Shown here piece after piece: positions 53,136-61,972 of a stretch of DNA of 64,000 nt. The notes beneath the pieces are model-generated. The model saw only the letters and a program-made list of their open reading frames with translations, was not told the origin of the DNA and ran no database searches. A program made the position numbers and the translations under genes. Every line of letters begins with the position of its first letter. The first letter of the stretch is position 1. The DNA is taken from positions 313,457 to 377,456 of the forward strand of contig OMWW01000001.1 in NCBI GenBank assembly GCA_900314865.1, written 5' to 3'. This stretch comes from an uncultured Erysipelotrichaceae bacterium. Its GTDB lineage: Bacteria; Bacillota_I; Bacilli_A; RFN20; CAG-826.

Positions 53136-53529
53136 TAAGCACTATCTTTTTGAAATAAAGCCATTTTCTGATGAGGATGGTTTTCTTGCTGTGTTTGAGG
53201 AAGAAAAACAAATACCTTTCAAAATTAGAAGAATATTTTATGAATATGGTGTCGAAAAAACGAGCTTGAGAGGTAAACACGCGAATAAAATTAGTCGTTT
53301 TTGTTTAATTGCTGTTTCTGGATCTTGTGATGTAATAGTGGAAGATGGCAAAAGCAAAATGGTTTATAAACTAGATAAACCACACAAAGTTTTGTTTTTA
53401 GATAGAATGGTTTGGAAAACGATGACTAATTTTTCTAAAGACTGTGTTTTGTTAGTTTTATCGGATTGCTTATACGATAAGAATGAATATATTAGAGACT
53501 TTGAGGAATATAAGAAACTAATAAAATGA
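53125..53529 (+). CDS. FdtA/WxcM-like sugar ketoisomerase-type cupin
   Basis: 134 aa, double-stranded beta-helix. SLRGKHANKISRFCLIAVSGSCDVIVEDG aligns with RGxHAHKxxxQ of dTDP-4-keto-6-deoxyhexose 3,4-ketoisomerases, but the second His is Asn and the Gln is Arg. So either the reaction differs or activity is lost. Overlaps the aminotransferase by 11 nt and the next gene by 4 nt, so it is tightly coupled. Confidence 0.8.
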   Translation: MENNKHYLFEIKPFSDEDGFLAVFEEEKQIPFKIRRIFYEYGVEKTSLRGKHANKISRFCLIAVSGSCDVIVEDGKSKMVYKLDKPHKVLFLDRMVWKTMTNFSKDCVLLVLSDCLYDKNEYIRDFEEYKKLIK

Positions 53530-54623
53530 AAAAAACAATCAACATAGTTTGTTCTTATGCATCAATATATGGGGGCAATTTTATTCCCTCTCTTTTATAT
53601 TTATCAAACAAAATTAGAGAAAACGGCAATATTGTAATATTTACTTTTCCTAATGACGCCAAAGATAGAGAATGGGTAAAACATATTCAAAGCCAAGGCT
53701 ACAATGTTTTTTTTATTGATTTTAATAATGCTTTTTCTAAAAAAATAAAGTCCATCAATAAGAACAATAGAGTCAATGTTCTTTATTCTCATTTCTTGTC
53801 AGGACTAAAAATAAAAATCCTTTACCCTTTTTCGAAAAAAATTAAGTTATTAATTCATGTTCATTCTGATTTTAGCGCCGGAAAAAAGAACGGCTTAATT
53901 ACAAAAATCAAAAGGCTTATTGAATATAAAATTTTAAGAAGAGATGCAACTTATTTTTATGTGTCTGGGGAGATGAGTTTACGACATGGTAATAGAAAAA
54001 AGCACATATATCTGCCTAACGCTTTGTGCTTAGATCGCATTCCATGTAAACAAATAAACATCAAGGAATTTAAAGAAGCGCACCATATTGGTAATAATGA
54101 TACAGTTTATTTGCATTTTGGGTGGTCTCCATATGTAAAAGGCACTGATATTGCTGTTAAATCTTTTGTTAATAGTAACTACAACGACACCAATAGCAAA
54201 TTGATCGTTGTTCATGGCCGTGATGATGGGTATAACAAATGCTTATCTTATTTAGAAAGCAAAGGAATTAACCTCAAAGAATTAAACGGTAAAATAATTT
54301 TTATTCCACCTACCGAAGACATTTTCTCTTTATATGAAATAGCGGATATATTCATCTCAAGTTCAAGGAGCGAGGGTTTTTCGTATTCGATATTAGAATC
54401 ACTTTATTTCAACTTAAAAGTTTATTCGTCAGACATTCCAGGCGTAAGGTGGTCAAGAAAATATGATGTTCAATTTTTCAAAAATGCAGATGAATTAACA
54501 CAAATGATTAATGATTCAGTTGATTTTAAAAAAGAAAATATTGTTAACAAAAAAATTGTTGATGAATTCGATATAAATATGTGGTGCTCAAGCATTTTTA
54601 ATGTTATAAAAGAATCATGGTAA
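53526..54623 (+). CDS. Glycosyltransferase family 4
   Basis: 365 aa GT-B. NIVCSYASIYGGNFIPSLLYLSNKI, donor-side LHFGWSPYVKGTDIAVKSF, and ISSSRSEGFSYSILESLYF (E-x7-E). Donor unknown. Very Lys/Asn-rich and AT-rich codons. Starts in the end of the cupin gene. Confidence 0.9.
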   Translation: MKKTINIVCSYASIYGGNFIPSLLYLSNKIRENGNIVIFTFPNDAKDREWVKHIQSQGYNVFFIDFNNAFSKKIKSINKNNRVNVLYSHFLSGLKIKILYPFSKKIKLLIHVHSDFSAGKKNGLITKIKRLIEYKILRRDATYFYVSGEMSLRHGNRKKHIYLPNALCLDRIPCKQINIKEFKEAHHIGNNDTVYLHFGWSPYVKGTDIAVKSFVNSNYNDTNSKLIVVHGRDDGYNKCLSYLESKGINLKELNGKIIFIPPTEDIFSLYEIADIFISSSRSEGFSYSILESLYFNLKVYSSDIPGVRWSRKYDVQFFKNADELTQMINDSVDFKKENIVNKKIVDEFDINMWCSSIFNVIKESW

Positions 54624-54636
54624 AGAGGACTGATTT

Positions 54637-56940
54637 ATGAAAAAAATATTTATGGGTTTATCAATTATTGCTTTTTTATTATCTTCTTGCGGGGAAGCCG
54701 TTCAAGGACCTCAAGGTCAAATTGGCCCACAAGGACCTCAAGGAGAAACCGGCCCACAAGGCCCACAAGGTGAACAAGGTATTCAAGGAGAAACTGGACC
54801 TCAAGGTATTCCTGGACAAGATGGCTCATCTGTTCTAACTGGATTTGGAGAGCCCAATGTCGATAAGGGAAAAGTGGATGATTCTTATATAGACCTCGAT
54901 ACATGGAATTTTTATGTTAGAACAGTAGATGGTTGGGTCTTGAAGGGAAACATCAAAGGTGAACAAGGCGAAGCTGGTTCTCAAGGTCCACAAGGTGAAG
55001 TTGGTGTTTCAATCTCTGACGCATACATTGATACAGAAGGTAATTTGATTGTTGTATTATCTGATGAAAGCGAAATTAATGTTGGAAAAATTAACAATAA
55101 TCATCGACACACTGTTAACTTTTATTTTGATGATACATTAATGTATACAGAAAGTGTTCATCATGGTGAAAAAATTGTTGAACCTGTAATCGATAAAGCT
55201 GCTGTTTATGGGTGGTATATCGATCAATCTTTAACAAAAGAATGGATTCCATATGGTTATGTTGTCACTGAGGATATGAATTTATATGGTGACTTCGTTT
55301 TGGAACCAACAAGACTTTCTTTTGATTCAACAACATTATATGAACTCGATAAAAACGGATATGGTGAATTAGTCGAAGACAACGCAACTGTCTGTGTATC
55401 TAAAGCCTTAGATTCCGAGAATTTTATTGGGCTTGATTCTAGAGGGATAATGTTTAATAAAGATTTGATAGGGCTTATTGATCATTTAGAAATCAACATT
55501 GATTCTGATGGTTTTGAAGGAGCAAAAGTTTTTTATGGTAGTAGCCCTCTATCAATTGAATTTTGTGAACAATTGAACGTTGGAAGTAATATTGTTGAAC
55601 TTGGTGGCTATGAGTATTTTACGATTCAAAATCAAGGAGAAGGATTGCTGAACATTAATTCGTTAGACGTTGTTTATACAATAAAAACAAAACATGATGA
55701 GCAAAAAGACATCCCTGTTATTAGAATCGACACAAATAATGTTGAAATCACGTCCAAAGAAGATTATGTAAACTGTGTTGTTTCCACTAGTGGAAAAGGT
55801 AAGGACACAGAAGGTTTAAAAGGAAATATCAAATTAAGAGGCAACACAACTTTAACCAAGCCAAAAAAACCTTATAGAATTAAGCTTGATAAAAAGAATT
55901 CCTTATTTGGTTATGAGAAAGCAAAGAATTGGGTTTTATTGGCTGATTACTTGGATGGGTCAAAAATGCATAACTATACTGCGTTATCATTCTCCAAACT
56001 TTTAAATGGAGATGATTCATTTTCTTTGTCTCCGCTCCATGTTAAATTGGTCCTAAATGGTGTGGATATGGGTTTATATCTTTTCTGCGAGCATATTGAA
56101 GCGAAAAGCGGAAGACTTGATATTGAGCAAGATAACATTTGGGAAAGAGATTTTGATGATATCAATTTCTATGTTGAAAGAGACGAATCCACTGTAGGTG
56201 ATCCAACTGAAATAGAGGGTGTAACATTTTTCAATATTGAACTTGAGAATTATACTGAAGAATCATATACGTTTGCTTTAAAATATCCTGAAAAAGAAGA
56301 TTTTATTGAAACAAAAGAAGATGGAACAGTTGATGAACACGAAGAAGAATTTTTTGCATTTTTTAACAATTTGAAAAATTATTTCCAATGTGTATGCGAC
56401 AAATTTATTGATTGTAGAAATAGCGATTACTCAAGTCATTATGATGTATTGGGTGAAATTATTGATATCGACTCACTTGTGAGATACGCTCTTGTTGATC
56501 AATTAATGGTGGAAAGAGACCACCACGCCAAATCATTTAAAATGTATAGAAGTAATGGTGGGCTTTTAAAATTTGGACCAAATTGGGATTATGATTTATG
56601 CGTAGCATTCTTGCCAGCAACATCAACTTATGTAATCAATCCTTTCGGAACTGGGGATGTACATGGTGAGACGCTAGTTATGTCAGAGGAATGGAGCCTT
56701 ATCATTTTAAAAAGTGGCTATGGACGTCAACTATTCAGAAATGCTTGGAACAATATTACTAATGAAATTGTTTCAGAATTTTTAAAACTTCAACTTAACG
56801 AAATGAACTTAATATCTAGAATCCTTATTGAAGATTGTGAAAAATGGATGGAAAACAAATTCTACGTATTGTTTGATAATCAACTATATTTTTACGAGTT
56901 CCTCCAATATAGATTCCAATACATAAAATCACACATATAA
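54637..56940 (+). CDS. Lipoprotein with collagen-like repeats and a CotH kinase domain
   Basis: 767 aa. Lipobox signal (MKKIFMGLSIIAFLLSSC, Cys18). Residues ~24-63 are thirteen Gly-X-Y triplets (GPQ, GET, GEQ types), then a DSYIDLDTWNFYVRT module and five more triplets (~110-125). After a beta-rich section comes a CotH domain: KLRGNTTLTKPKKPYRIKLDKK, NWVLLADYLDGSKMHNY, NGVDMGLYLFCEHIEAKSGR, and DQLMVERDHHAKSFKMYR with GPNWDYDL (metal/catalytic Asp). CotH proteins are atypical protein kinases. Its place in a polysaccharide cluster suggests an outer-surface role (inference). AGAGG upstream. Confidence 0.9.
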   Translation: MKKIFMGLSIIAFLLSSCGEAVQGPQGQIGPQGPQGETGPQGPQGEQGIQGETGPQGIPGQDGSSVLTGFGEPNVDKGKVDDSYIDLDTWNFYVRTVDGWVLKGNIKGEQGEAGSQGPQGEVGVSISDAYIDTEGNLIVVLSDESEINVGKINNNHRHTVNFYFDDTLMYTESVHHGEKIVEPVIDKAAVYGWYIDQSLTKEWIPYGYVVTEDMNLYGDFVLEPTRLSFDSTTLYELDKNGYGELVEDNATVCVSKALDSENFIGLDSRGIMFNKDLIGLIDHLEINIDSDGFEGAKVFYGSSPLSIEFCEQLNVGSNIVELGGYEYFTIQNQGEGLLNINSLDVVYTIKTKHDEQKDIPVIRIDTNNVEITSKEDYVNCVVSTSGKGKDTEGLKGNIKLRGNTTLTKPKKPYRIKLDKKNSLFGYEKAKNWVLLADYLDGSKMHNYTALSFSKLLNGDDSFSLSPLHVKLVLNGVDMGLYLFCEHIEAKSGRLDIEQDNIWERDFDDINFYVERDESTVGDPTEIEGVTFFNIELENYTEESYTFALKYPEKEDFIETKEDGTVDEHEEEFFAFFNNLKNYFQCVCDKFIDCRNSDYSSHYDVLGEIIDIDSLVRYALVDQLMVERDHHAKSFKMYRSNGGLLKFGPNWDYDLCVAFLPATSTYVINPFGTGDVHGETLVMSEEWSLIILKSGYGRQLFRNAWNNITNEIVSEFLKLQLNEMNLISRILIEDCEKWMENKFYVLFDNQLYFYEFLQYRFQYIKSHI

Positions 56941-57054
56941 TTTATATAAATTTTAGAGATTATATTTATTAAAATCGGACAAATAATCAACATATTATTT
57001 TTAAAATGACTATGTCAATTTAAAATAGACTTTTGTTTTGCAAAAATTATTATC

Positions 57055-57060
57055 TATAAT
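57055..57060 (+). promoter_or_regulatory. -10 element upstream of the 57143 gene
   Basis: TATAAT with TTGTTT (57033-57038) 16 bp upstream. The leader of about 75 nt contains a hairpin TACGC-ATTAA-GCGTA (57091-57105) and GGAGG (57130-57134). An internal promoter in the middle of the polysaccharide cluster. Confidence 0.5.
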
Positions 57061-57142
57061 AATATAACAATAGAATTTAATGGTTCACGATACGCATTAA
57101 GCGTAATCTGACTAATATAATCTTAATTTGGAGGCTATTGTT

Positions 57143-58408
57143 ATTAAAAAAACGGCATTAATTAAATCCCCGTTATTACCTATATCACTAATCGTGTTGG
57201 CCATGACGAATATCTTTTTTGCCGGATATTTTTCTAGTGATAAGCCTTTGGAATCTGTTGCTAATTATGCATCGAAAGTTGTTGTGCAAAACACCGTTAA
57301 CAAAAAATATTGTGCTTTGACTGTGCAATCAACGAATGATAGTGGCTCAATAGCAGACAGCTATAACGAATTTCACACTTTGTATGGACTCTTCAAACAG
57401 ACAAAAGTGACTTTTGCTTCTGCTATCAACTTGTATAATGCAGGGCTAAATAGCAAAGATCACGATATAAGAATTAAATATGATGAAAGCCTTTTATCGG
57501 ACAATCTTTCTATGTTTTATCTCGGCCCTGTTGGCTCTATTGAATATGAGGGGCACTATAAACATTATGTCTATCCATTAGAAACAATGTTTGTAGATGA
57601 TCAAAAGAAATATGATGTTGTGCCAAATAAATATGTTGCCTATATTAGTCAAAATCACGCAGACAAAATTTTGGAACAATATGGCGAACAAAGAGATGCT
57701 GATGGAAATTACAACAGAGAGCAATATGAGAGCTTATTGACTGATGTTGATAGGAATGTGATAGACATAAATATCGATTCAACAGCGTATCAATTTGCAA
57801 TTTTGAATATCTATTATCAATCTAATTACTATTATGAAGGGATTAGTGAAATACTTGATGATTTCATTGCAATTTCATATTATGCTCCTTCAAATCTAGG
57901 AAGAGAGCGAAAGAACATCTACTTCTTAAGCGAATATTCGTATCAAAATGAATATTTCATGAAATATGTTAGTGATGTCTATGCTAATGGCAAATTCAAC
58001 GTTGAAATAAACCACAACAATATTGTTGGTAGTATTGATGACGTATTGCTTACTAGTTTCTATTATCAAAATTTAACCAACCAATATACATGGGCTGTTG
58101 TATTATTACTATTCCTTTCATTCGCTATCATTGGATGCGCGCTGTTTTTTGCACATAGGGCTAAACTTTTTAAATCAAATCTTTATATTGTAGCAGCCTT
58201 ACTACTTTGCCTGCTTCCATATATTTTGTTTAGACTGATTTACAATTACTCATTTTCGGTCGGATTCTTTACATACTTTTCTTGCAAGACCTTCTTTATA
58301 ACGTTGTCTGTTTTGGCCATTATTCTTTTCGCGCAAAAATATATACCAGTAGCATTGAAGAAAAGAAGCGATTCATCTGGAGATAGTCATCATGAAATTG
58401 ATATATAA
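57143..58408 (+). CDS. Membrane protein of the polysaccharide cluster, unknown function, probable ATT start
   Basis: 421 aa from an ATT at 57143. One N-terminal membrane segment (PLLPISLIVLAMTNIFFAGYF), a ~280-residue extracytoplasmic region rich in Tyr/Asn, and three hydrophobic segments near 310-410, then a charged tail (KKRSDSSGDSHHEIDI). This outline recalls Wzz-like or other polymer-length/anchoring proteins, but no family is recognised. GGAGG (57130-57134) is 8 nt before the ATT, whereas the in-frame TTG at 57128 overlaps it and cannot use it; no ATG or GTG lies nearby in frame. The end overlaps the next gene by 17 nt. Confidence 0.75.
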   Translation: MKKTALIKSPLLPISLIVLAMTNIFFAGYFSSDKPLESVANYASKVVVQNTVNKKYCALTVQSTNDSGSIADSYNEFHTLYGLFKQTKVTFASAINLYNAGLNSKDHDIRIKYDESLLSDNLSMFYLGPVGSIEYEGHYKHYVYPLETMFVDDQKKYDVVPNKYVAYISQNHADKILEQYGEQRDADGNYNREQYESLLTDVDRNVIDINIDSTAYQFAILNIYYQSNYYYEGISEILDDFIAISYYAPSNLGRERKNIYFLSEYSYQNEYFMKYVSDVYANGKFNVEINHNNIVGSIDDVLLTSFYYQNLTNQYTWAVVLLLFLSFAIIGCALFFAHRAKLFKSNLYIVAALLLCLLPYILFRLIYNYSFSVGFFTYFSCKTFFITLSVLAIILFAQKYIPVALKKRSDSSGDSHHEIDI

Positions 58409-60695
58409 TCTTCAGAAATCAATTGCCTTACAAAAGGCGCTTAGAATAGCAATCATCATTTTGCTTTTTGCATATGTTTTTCTAATTCCTTCGTTTGGTG
58501 AGGCATCATCAAAACTTAACGTCCTTGTTTATGCTGCAATGTCTTTGCTAGCGGTCTCTGTAATTCTTTATTGTTTCTTATTTGGTGATTTCAAATCAAA
58601 CAAATACGCATTATTAATTCCGCTTTTTGCGATTTTTGCTTTTATTGGTACTGCTGTTTATTCACACGAATTTAGAAGATGGCTCTCATTATTGCTATTG
58701 GCTGTTAGCTTCTATGTATTTATATTTTCCTTCAAAATCATTAAGAACAAGTTTCTAATAACTCATATAATTTCTGTTGCTTTCTTTTGTTTTTCGGTTT
58801 TGTTTGTTATTCATTATCGTAATGAACTGATTCATTTTAGCGATTTTGCAAGCGGCAAATTCAGATTAGGCGATTATTTTGATAACCCTAACGGAGTGGC
58901 GGCGTTTGAAGTTGTTGGTTTTGCTGCACCTCTTTATTTGCTTTTGTTTTATAAGAAAAAAAGACGTTTCTTTCATGTTGCGCCATTAGTATTATCGATT
59001 GCTGTTGGAGTATCTACTGGCAGTAGATCGTATATTTTAGCAATTGCAATATTTGTCTTAGTATTACTTTTCTTTGTGTTTAAAAAACATAAGTGGAAAT
59101 ATTTGATTGTTGTTGCAGTTTTAATTATTGCCTTTATTGGATTTTTGCAATTATCTTTTATGTCAACAATTAAAGACAGATTTATAATTGCATTCCAAAC
59201 TATATTTGGTGGTGGAGATAAGATTGAAACTTCAACATTAACAAGAACAATATGGCTTGATTATGGACTTTTCTTAGGATTTAAGAATGGTATTTTTGGA
59301 TACGGTACAAATGGTTTTTCGATTTATTCTGGCGTTGGAACTTATGCTCACAACAACTTTGCAGAAGTAATTTGTGATTTTGGTTTTATCGGATTATTAA
59401 TTTTTTATTCTCCGTTAGTCATATTGCTTGTTTATGCATTTAAGAATAAGAATGTTGATAAATCACTAATTATTTCGTTTGTGGCTTATTACATCATAAT
59501 CAGTTTTTCAAACGTTCTATACTACAAAAAAATCTATTATATGATTCTTGCTTTCTTATATTATTTGGTTTTCATTGAATGCAAATGTAACTCACAGGAA
59601 TGTCCAAGAAAAATAAGAAAAATTGTTTTTACATGTGATTCTATGGAATCTGGTGGCGCTGAAAAAGTGATAGCGACTTTGTCTAATGAATTTGCTAATC
59701 GAAAAATTGAAGTTACCGTTATTGGTATAGCTGACAAGTTTGAACCAAAACCTTTTTATAAACTTGATGGTTCTATTTCTTATATTTCATTAAATTATGG
59801 ACTCAGTAAAAGAACTACCTTATTTAAAAGAATTTTGTTATTAAGAAAGACTATTAAAAAAGAACAACCTGATATCGTCATTTCTTTCTTGCCACACGTT
59901 AATGTATATACATGGCTATCTCTTCTGTGGAGCGAAATTCCTTTTGTTGTATCTGAAAGAAATGATCCAAATTACGATCCAAAGAACTTGTTATTAAGAA
60001 TTCTTAAGAGAATGTCATTTGTAGCCGCTGATGGATGTGTGTTTCAAACACAAGAAGCGATGAATTTTTATAAGCAATCAATTATTGAAAAAAGTGTTAT
60101 TATTTCTAATCCGTTTAAACAAAATTTGAATGTCGTGCATAAAGAAAAAAAGAACGTGATTTTATCTATTGGTCGATTAAGTGAACAAAAGAATTTTGCA
60201 TTACTGTTATCTTCTTTCGCTAAGGCAAATCAAGTTTTAAACAGTAAATATGTCCTTAGAATTTATGGGGATGGCCCATTGAAGGAAGAACTAATTGCTA
60301 AGGTAAATGAGTTGAATATATCTGAAATAGTTGAGTTTAGAGGAAACGATAATGAGTGGCAGATCAAAGAAATGGACGACGCTTTATTTGTTTTGCCTAG
60401 TAATTATGAAGGAATGCCTAACTCACTTATTGAGGCTTTAAGTTTAGGAATACCATGTGTTTCGACAAATTGCCCTTGTGGTGGGCCAAAGGAATTAGTT
60501 AATCTTGGCTTTAATATTTCTTTAGTTAACGTAAATGATTGCGATGGTCTTTCAGATGCGATTATAAATACACTTCAACAATATAGTTTCACCTTTGATA
60601 ACAACAATACGAACCTTTGCAATATATTTGACGTAGGAAAAGTGTGTGATGAATGGATAAAATATATAGGTAGATGTAGTTATGAAAATAGATAA
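58392..60695 (+). CDS. Fusion: O-antigen polymerase/ligase-like membrane domain + GT4 glycosyltransferase
   Basis: 767 aa in one uninterrupted frame. Residues 1-400 are polytopic (about 10-12 segments) with GSRSYILAIAIFVL and FGYGTNGFSIYSGVGTYAHNNFAEVICDFG (Wzy/WaaL signature region). Residues ~410-767 are a GT-B enzyme: KIVFTCDSMESGGAEKVIATLSNEFANR, VSERNDPNY, LSIGRLSEQKNFALLLSSF, LPSNYEGMPNSLIEALSLGIP. Usually these are separate genes; here the join region (ECKCNSQECPRKIRK) is short and cytosolic. Overlaps both neighbours. Confidence 0.9.
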   Translation: MKLIYNLQKSIALQKALRIAIIILLFAYVFLIPSFGEASSKLNVLVYAAMSLLAVSVILYCFLFGDFKSNKYALLIPLFAIFAFIGTAVYSHEFRRWLSLLLLAVSFYVFIFSFKIIKNKFLITHIISVAFFCFSVLFVIHYRNELIHFSDFASGKFRLGDYFDNPNGVAAFEVVGFAAPLYLLLFYKKKRRFFHVAPLVLSIAVGVSTGSRSYILAIAIFVLVLLFFVFKKHKWKYLIVVAVLIIAFIGFLQLSFMSTIKDRFIIAFQTIFGGGDKIETSTLTRTIWLDYGLFLGFKNGIFGYGTNGFSIYSGVGTYAHNNFAEVICDFGFIGLLIFYSPLVILLVYAFKNKNVDKSLIISFVAYYIIISFSNVLYYKKIYYMILAFLYYLVFIECKCNSQECPRKIRKIVFTCDSMESGGAEKVIATLSNEFANRKIEVTVIGIADKFEPKPFYKLDGSISYISLNYGLSKRTTLFKRILLLRKTIKKEQPDIVISFLPHVNVYTWLSLLWSEIPFVVSERNDPNYDPKNLLLRILKRMSFVAADGCVFQTQEAMNFYKQSIIEKSVIISNPFKQNLNVVHKEKKNVILSIGRLSEQKNFALLLSSFAKANQVLNSKYVLRIYGDGPLKEELIAKVNELNISEIVEFRGNDNEWQIKEMDDALFVLPSNYEGMPNSLIEALSLGIPCVSTNCPCGGPKELVNLGFNISLVNVNDCDGLSDAIINTLQQYSFTFDNNNTNLCNIFDVGKVCDEWIKYIGRCSYENR

Positions 60696-61923
60696 GACAT
60701 TAATTGTAATTTTAAGTGATTATCCATATAACAGCGGAGAGCCTTTTTTTGAAAATGAAATTAGCTTTCTTTCTAAATCGTTTAAGCATATTTTTGTATA
60801 CTCAGTGATGGGGAAAAAAGATGAAATGCAAACAAGAACTTATCCAGAAAATGTTGAATGTGTTCCATTAGGTTGCAGCCACAATAGATTAAAATATTGC
60901 ATTAAAGGGCTGTTTTCTAACCATAATAATTTTCCAATCATCAATAAGAACATAAAAAGACTATTGTTGAATGCTTATATTTATGGAAGGAACAACGAAA
61001 TATATCGCAAAATAAAAAAGCACATCATAAGCAAAAATATTAATCTTCGAGATTGTGTTGTTTATTCCTATTGGCTTACATTAGGTATATCGGCAATTAA
61101 GCTAAAAAAACATATTCAAAAGAAGTGTGACTATGTTCCTTTTGCTATTTCGAGATGTCATAGATATGATCTTTATAGTGATGTTAACAAATACAATTAT
61201 CAACCCTTACAGAAAGAGACTATAGGTTTGCTCGATTGCGTTTGTTCGTGCAGCGATTCTGGCACCAACTATTTAAAGCAATTATATCCAGATCAATCCA
61301 AAAAGATTATTACCAGCAAACTAGGGACTAAATTTCATGAGTTGAGATTACATAAAAAAGAAAGCGATAAAAAATATCTTGTTACATGTTCAGGACTTAG
61401 ACCAGTTAAAAGACTTGATTTGTTTGCTGAAGGATTTGTTTTGGCATCAAAACAAAATGAAGATATACACTGGGTATGCATGGGCGACGGAGAAGAAAAA
61501 AACAAAATTATTGATGTAATAAATCAAAATTCGTTATGTGATCGAGTTACTTTCATGGGTGATTTATCAAACGATGATGTTTATAAGTATTATGAAGGAA
61601 CAGATGTTTTTTGCTTTGTTAACACTTCATCGTCTGAAGGCATTCCTGTTTCCATTATGGAAGCTATTTCATATGGAATACCAGTAATTGCAACTGATGT
61701 TGGTGGCAGTGGTGAAATTGTGAATTCTTCAAATGGTATATTACTATCTAAAGATTGCACTAAAGAAGACGTTAGCAAGGCTATTTTAAAACTTTGTAAT
61801 TTGAACGAAGAAGATTATCATAGGTTGAGATTAAATTCTCGAAGCAAATGGGAAAAAGAATATAACGCTGATGATAATTATGAAAAATGGGTCAGTATTT
61901 TGTTAAACAAAACTTTTGAATAA
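60682..61923 (+). CDS. Glycosyltransferase family 4
   Basis: 413 aa. N-terminal DYPYNSGEPFFENEISFLSKSFKHIFVYSVMG, then TCSGLRPVKRLDLFAEGF, and CFVNTSSSEGIPVSIMEAISYGIPVIATDVGG. Resembles WcaL/AmsK-like GT4 enzymes that extend exopolysaccharide units. Starts inside the fusion gene; followed by a 49-nt gap. Confidence 0.93.
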   Translation: MKIDKTLIVILSDYPYNSGEPFFENEISFLSKSFKHIFVYSVMGKKDEMQTRTYPENVECVPLGCSHNRLKYCIKGLFSNHNNFPIINKNIKRLLLNAYIYGRNNEIYRKIKKHIISKNINLRDCVVYSYWLTLGISAIKLKKHIQKKCDYVPFAISRCHRYDLYSDVNKYNYQPLQKETIGLLDCVCSCSDSGTNYLKQLYPDQSKKIITSKLGTKFHELRLHKKESDKKYLVTCSGLRPVKRLDLFAEGFVLASKQNEDIHWVCMGDGEEKNKIIDVINQNSLCDRVTFMGDLSNDDVYKYYEGTDVFCFVNTSSSEGIPVSIMEAISYGIPVIATDVGGSGEIVNSSNGILLSKDCTKEDVSKAILKLCNLNEEDYHRLRLNSRSKWEKEYNADDNYEKWVSILLNKTFE

Positions 61924-61972
61924 TATTATTTACTGCGCGAGAATATTAAAACTAAATTAGGAGAGCACTTAT

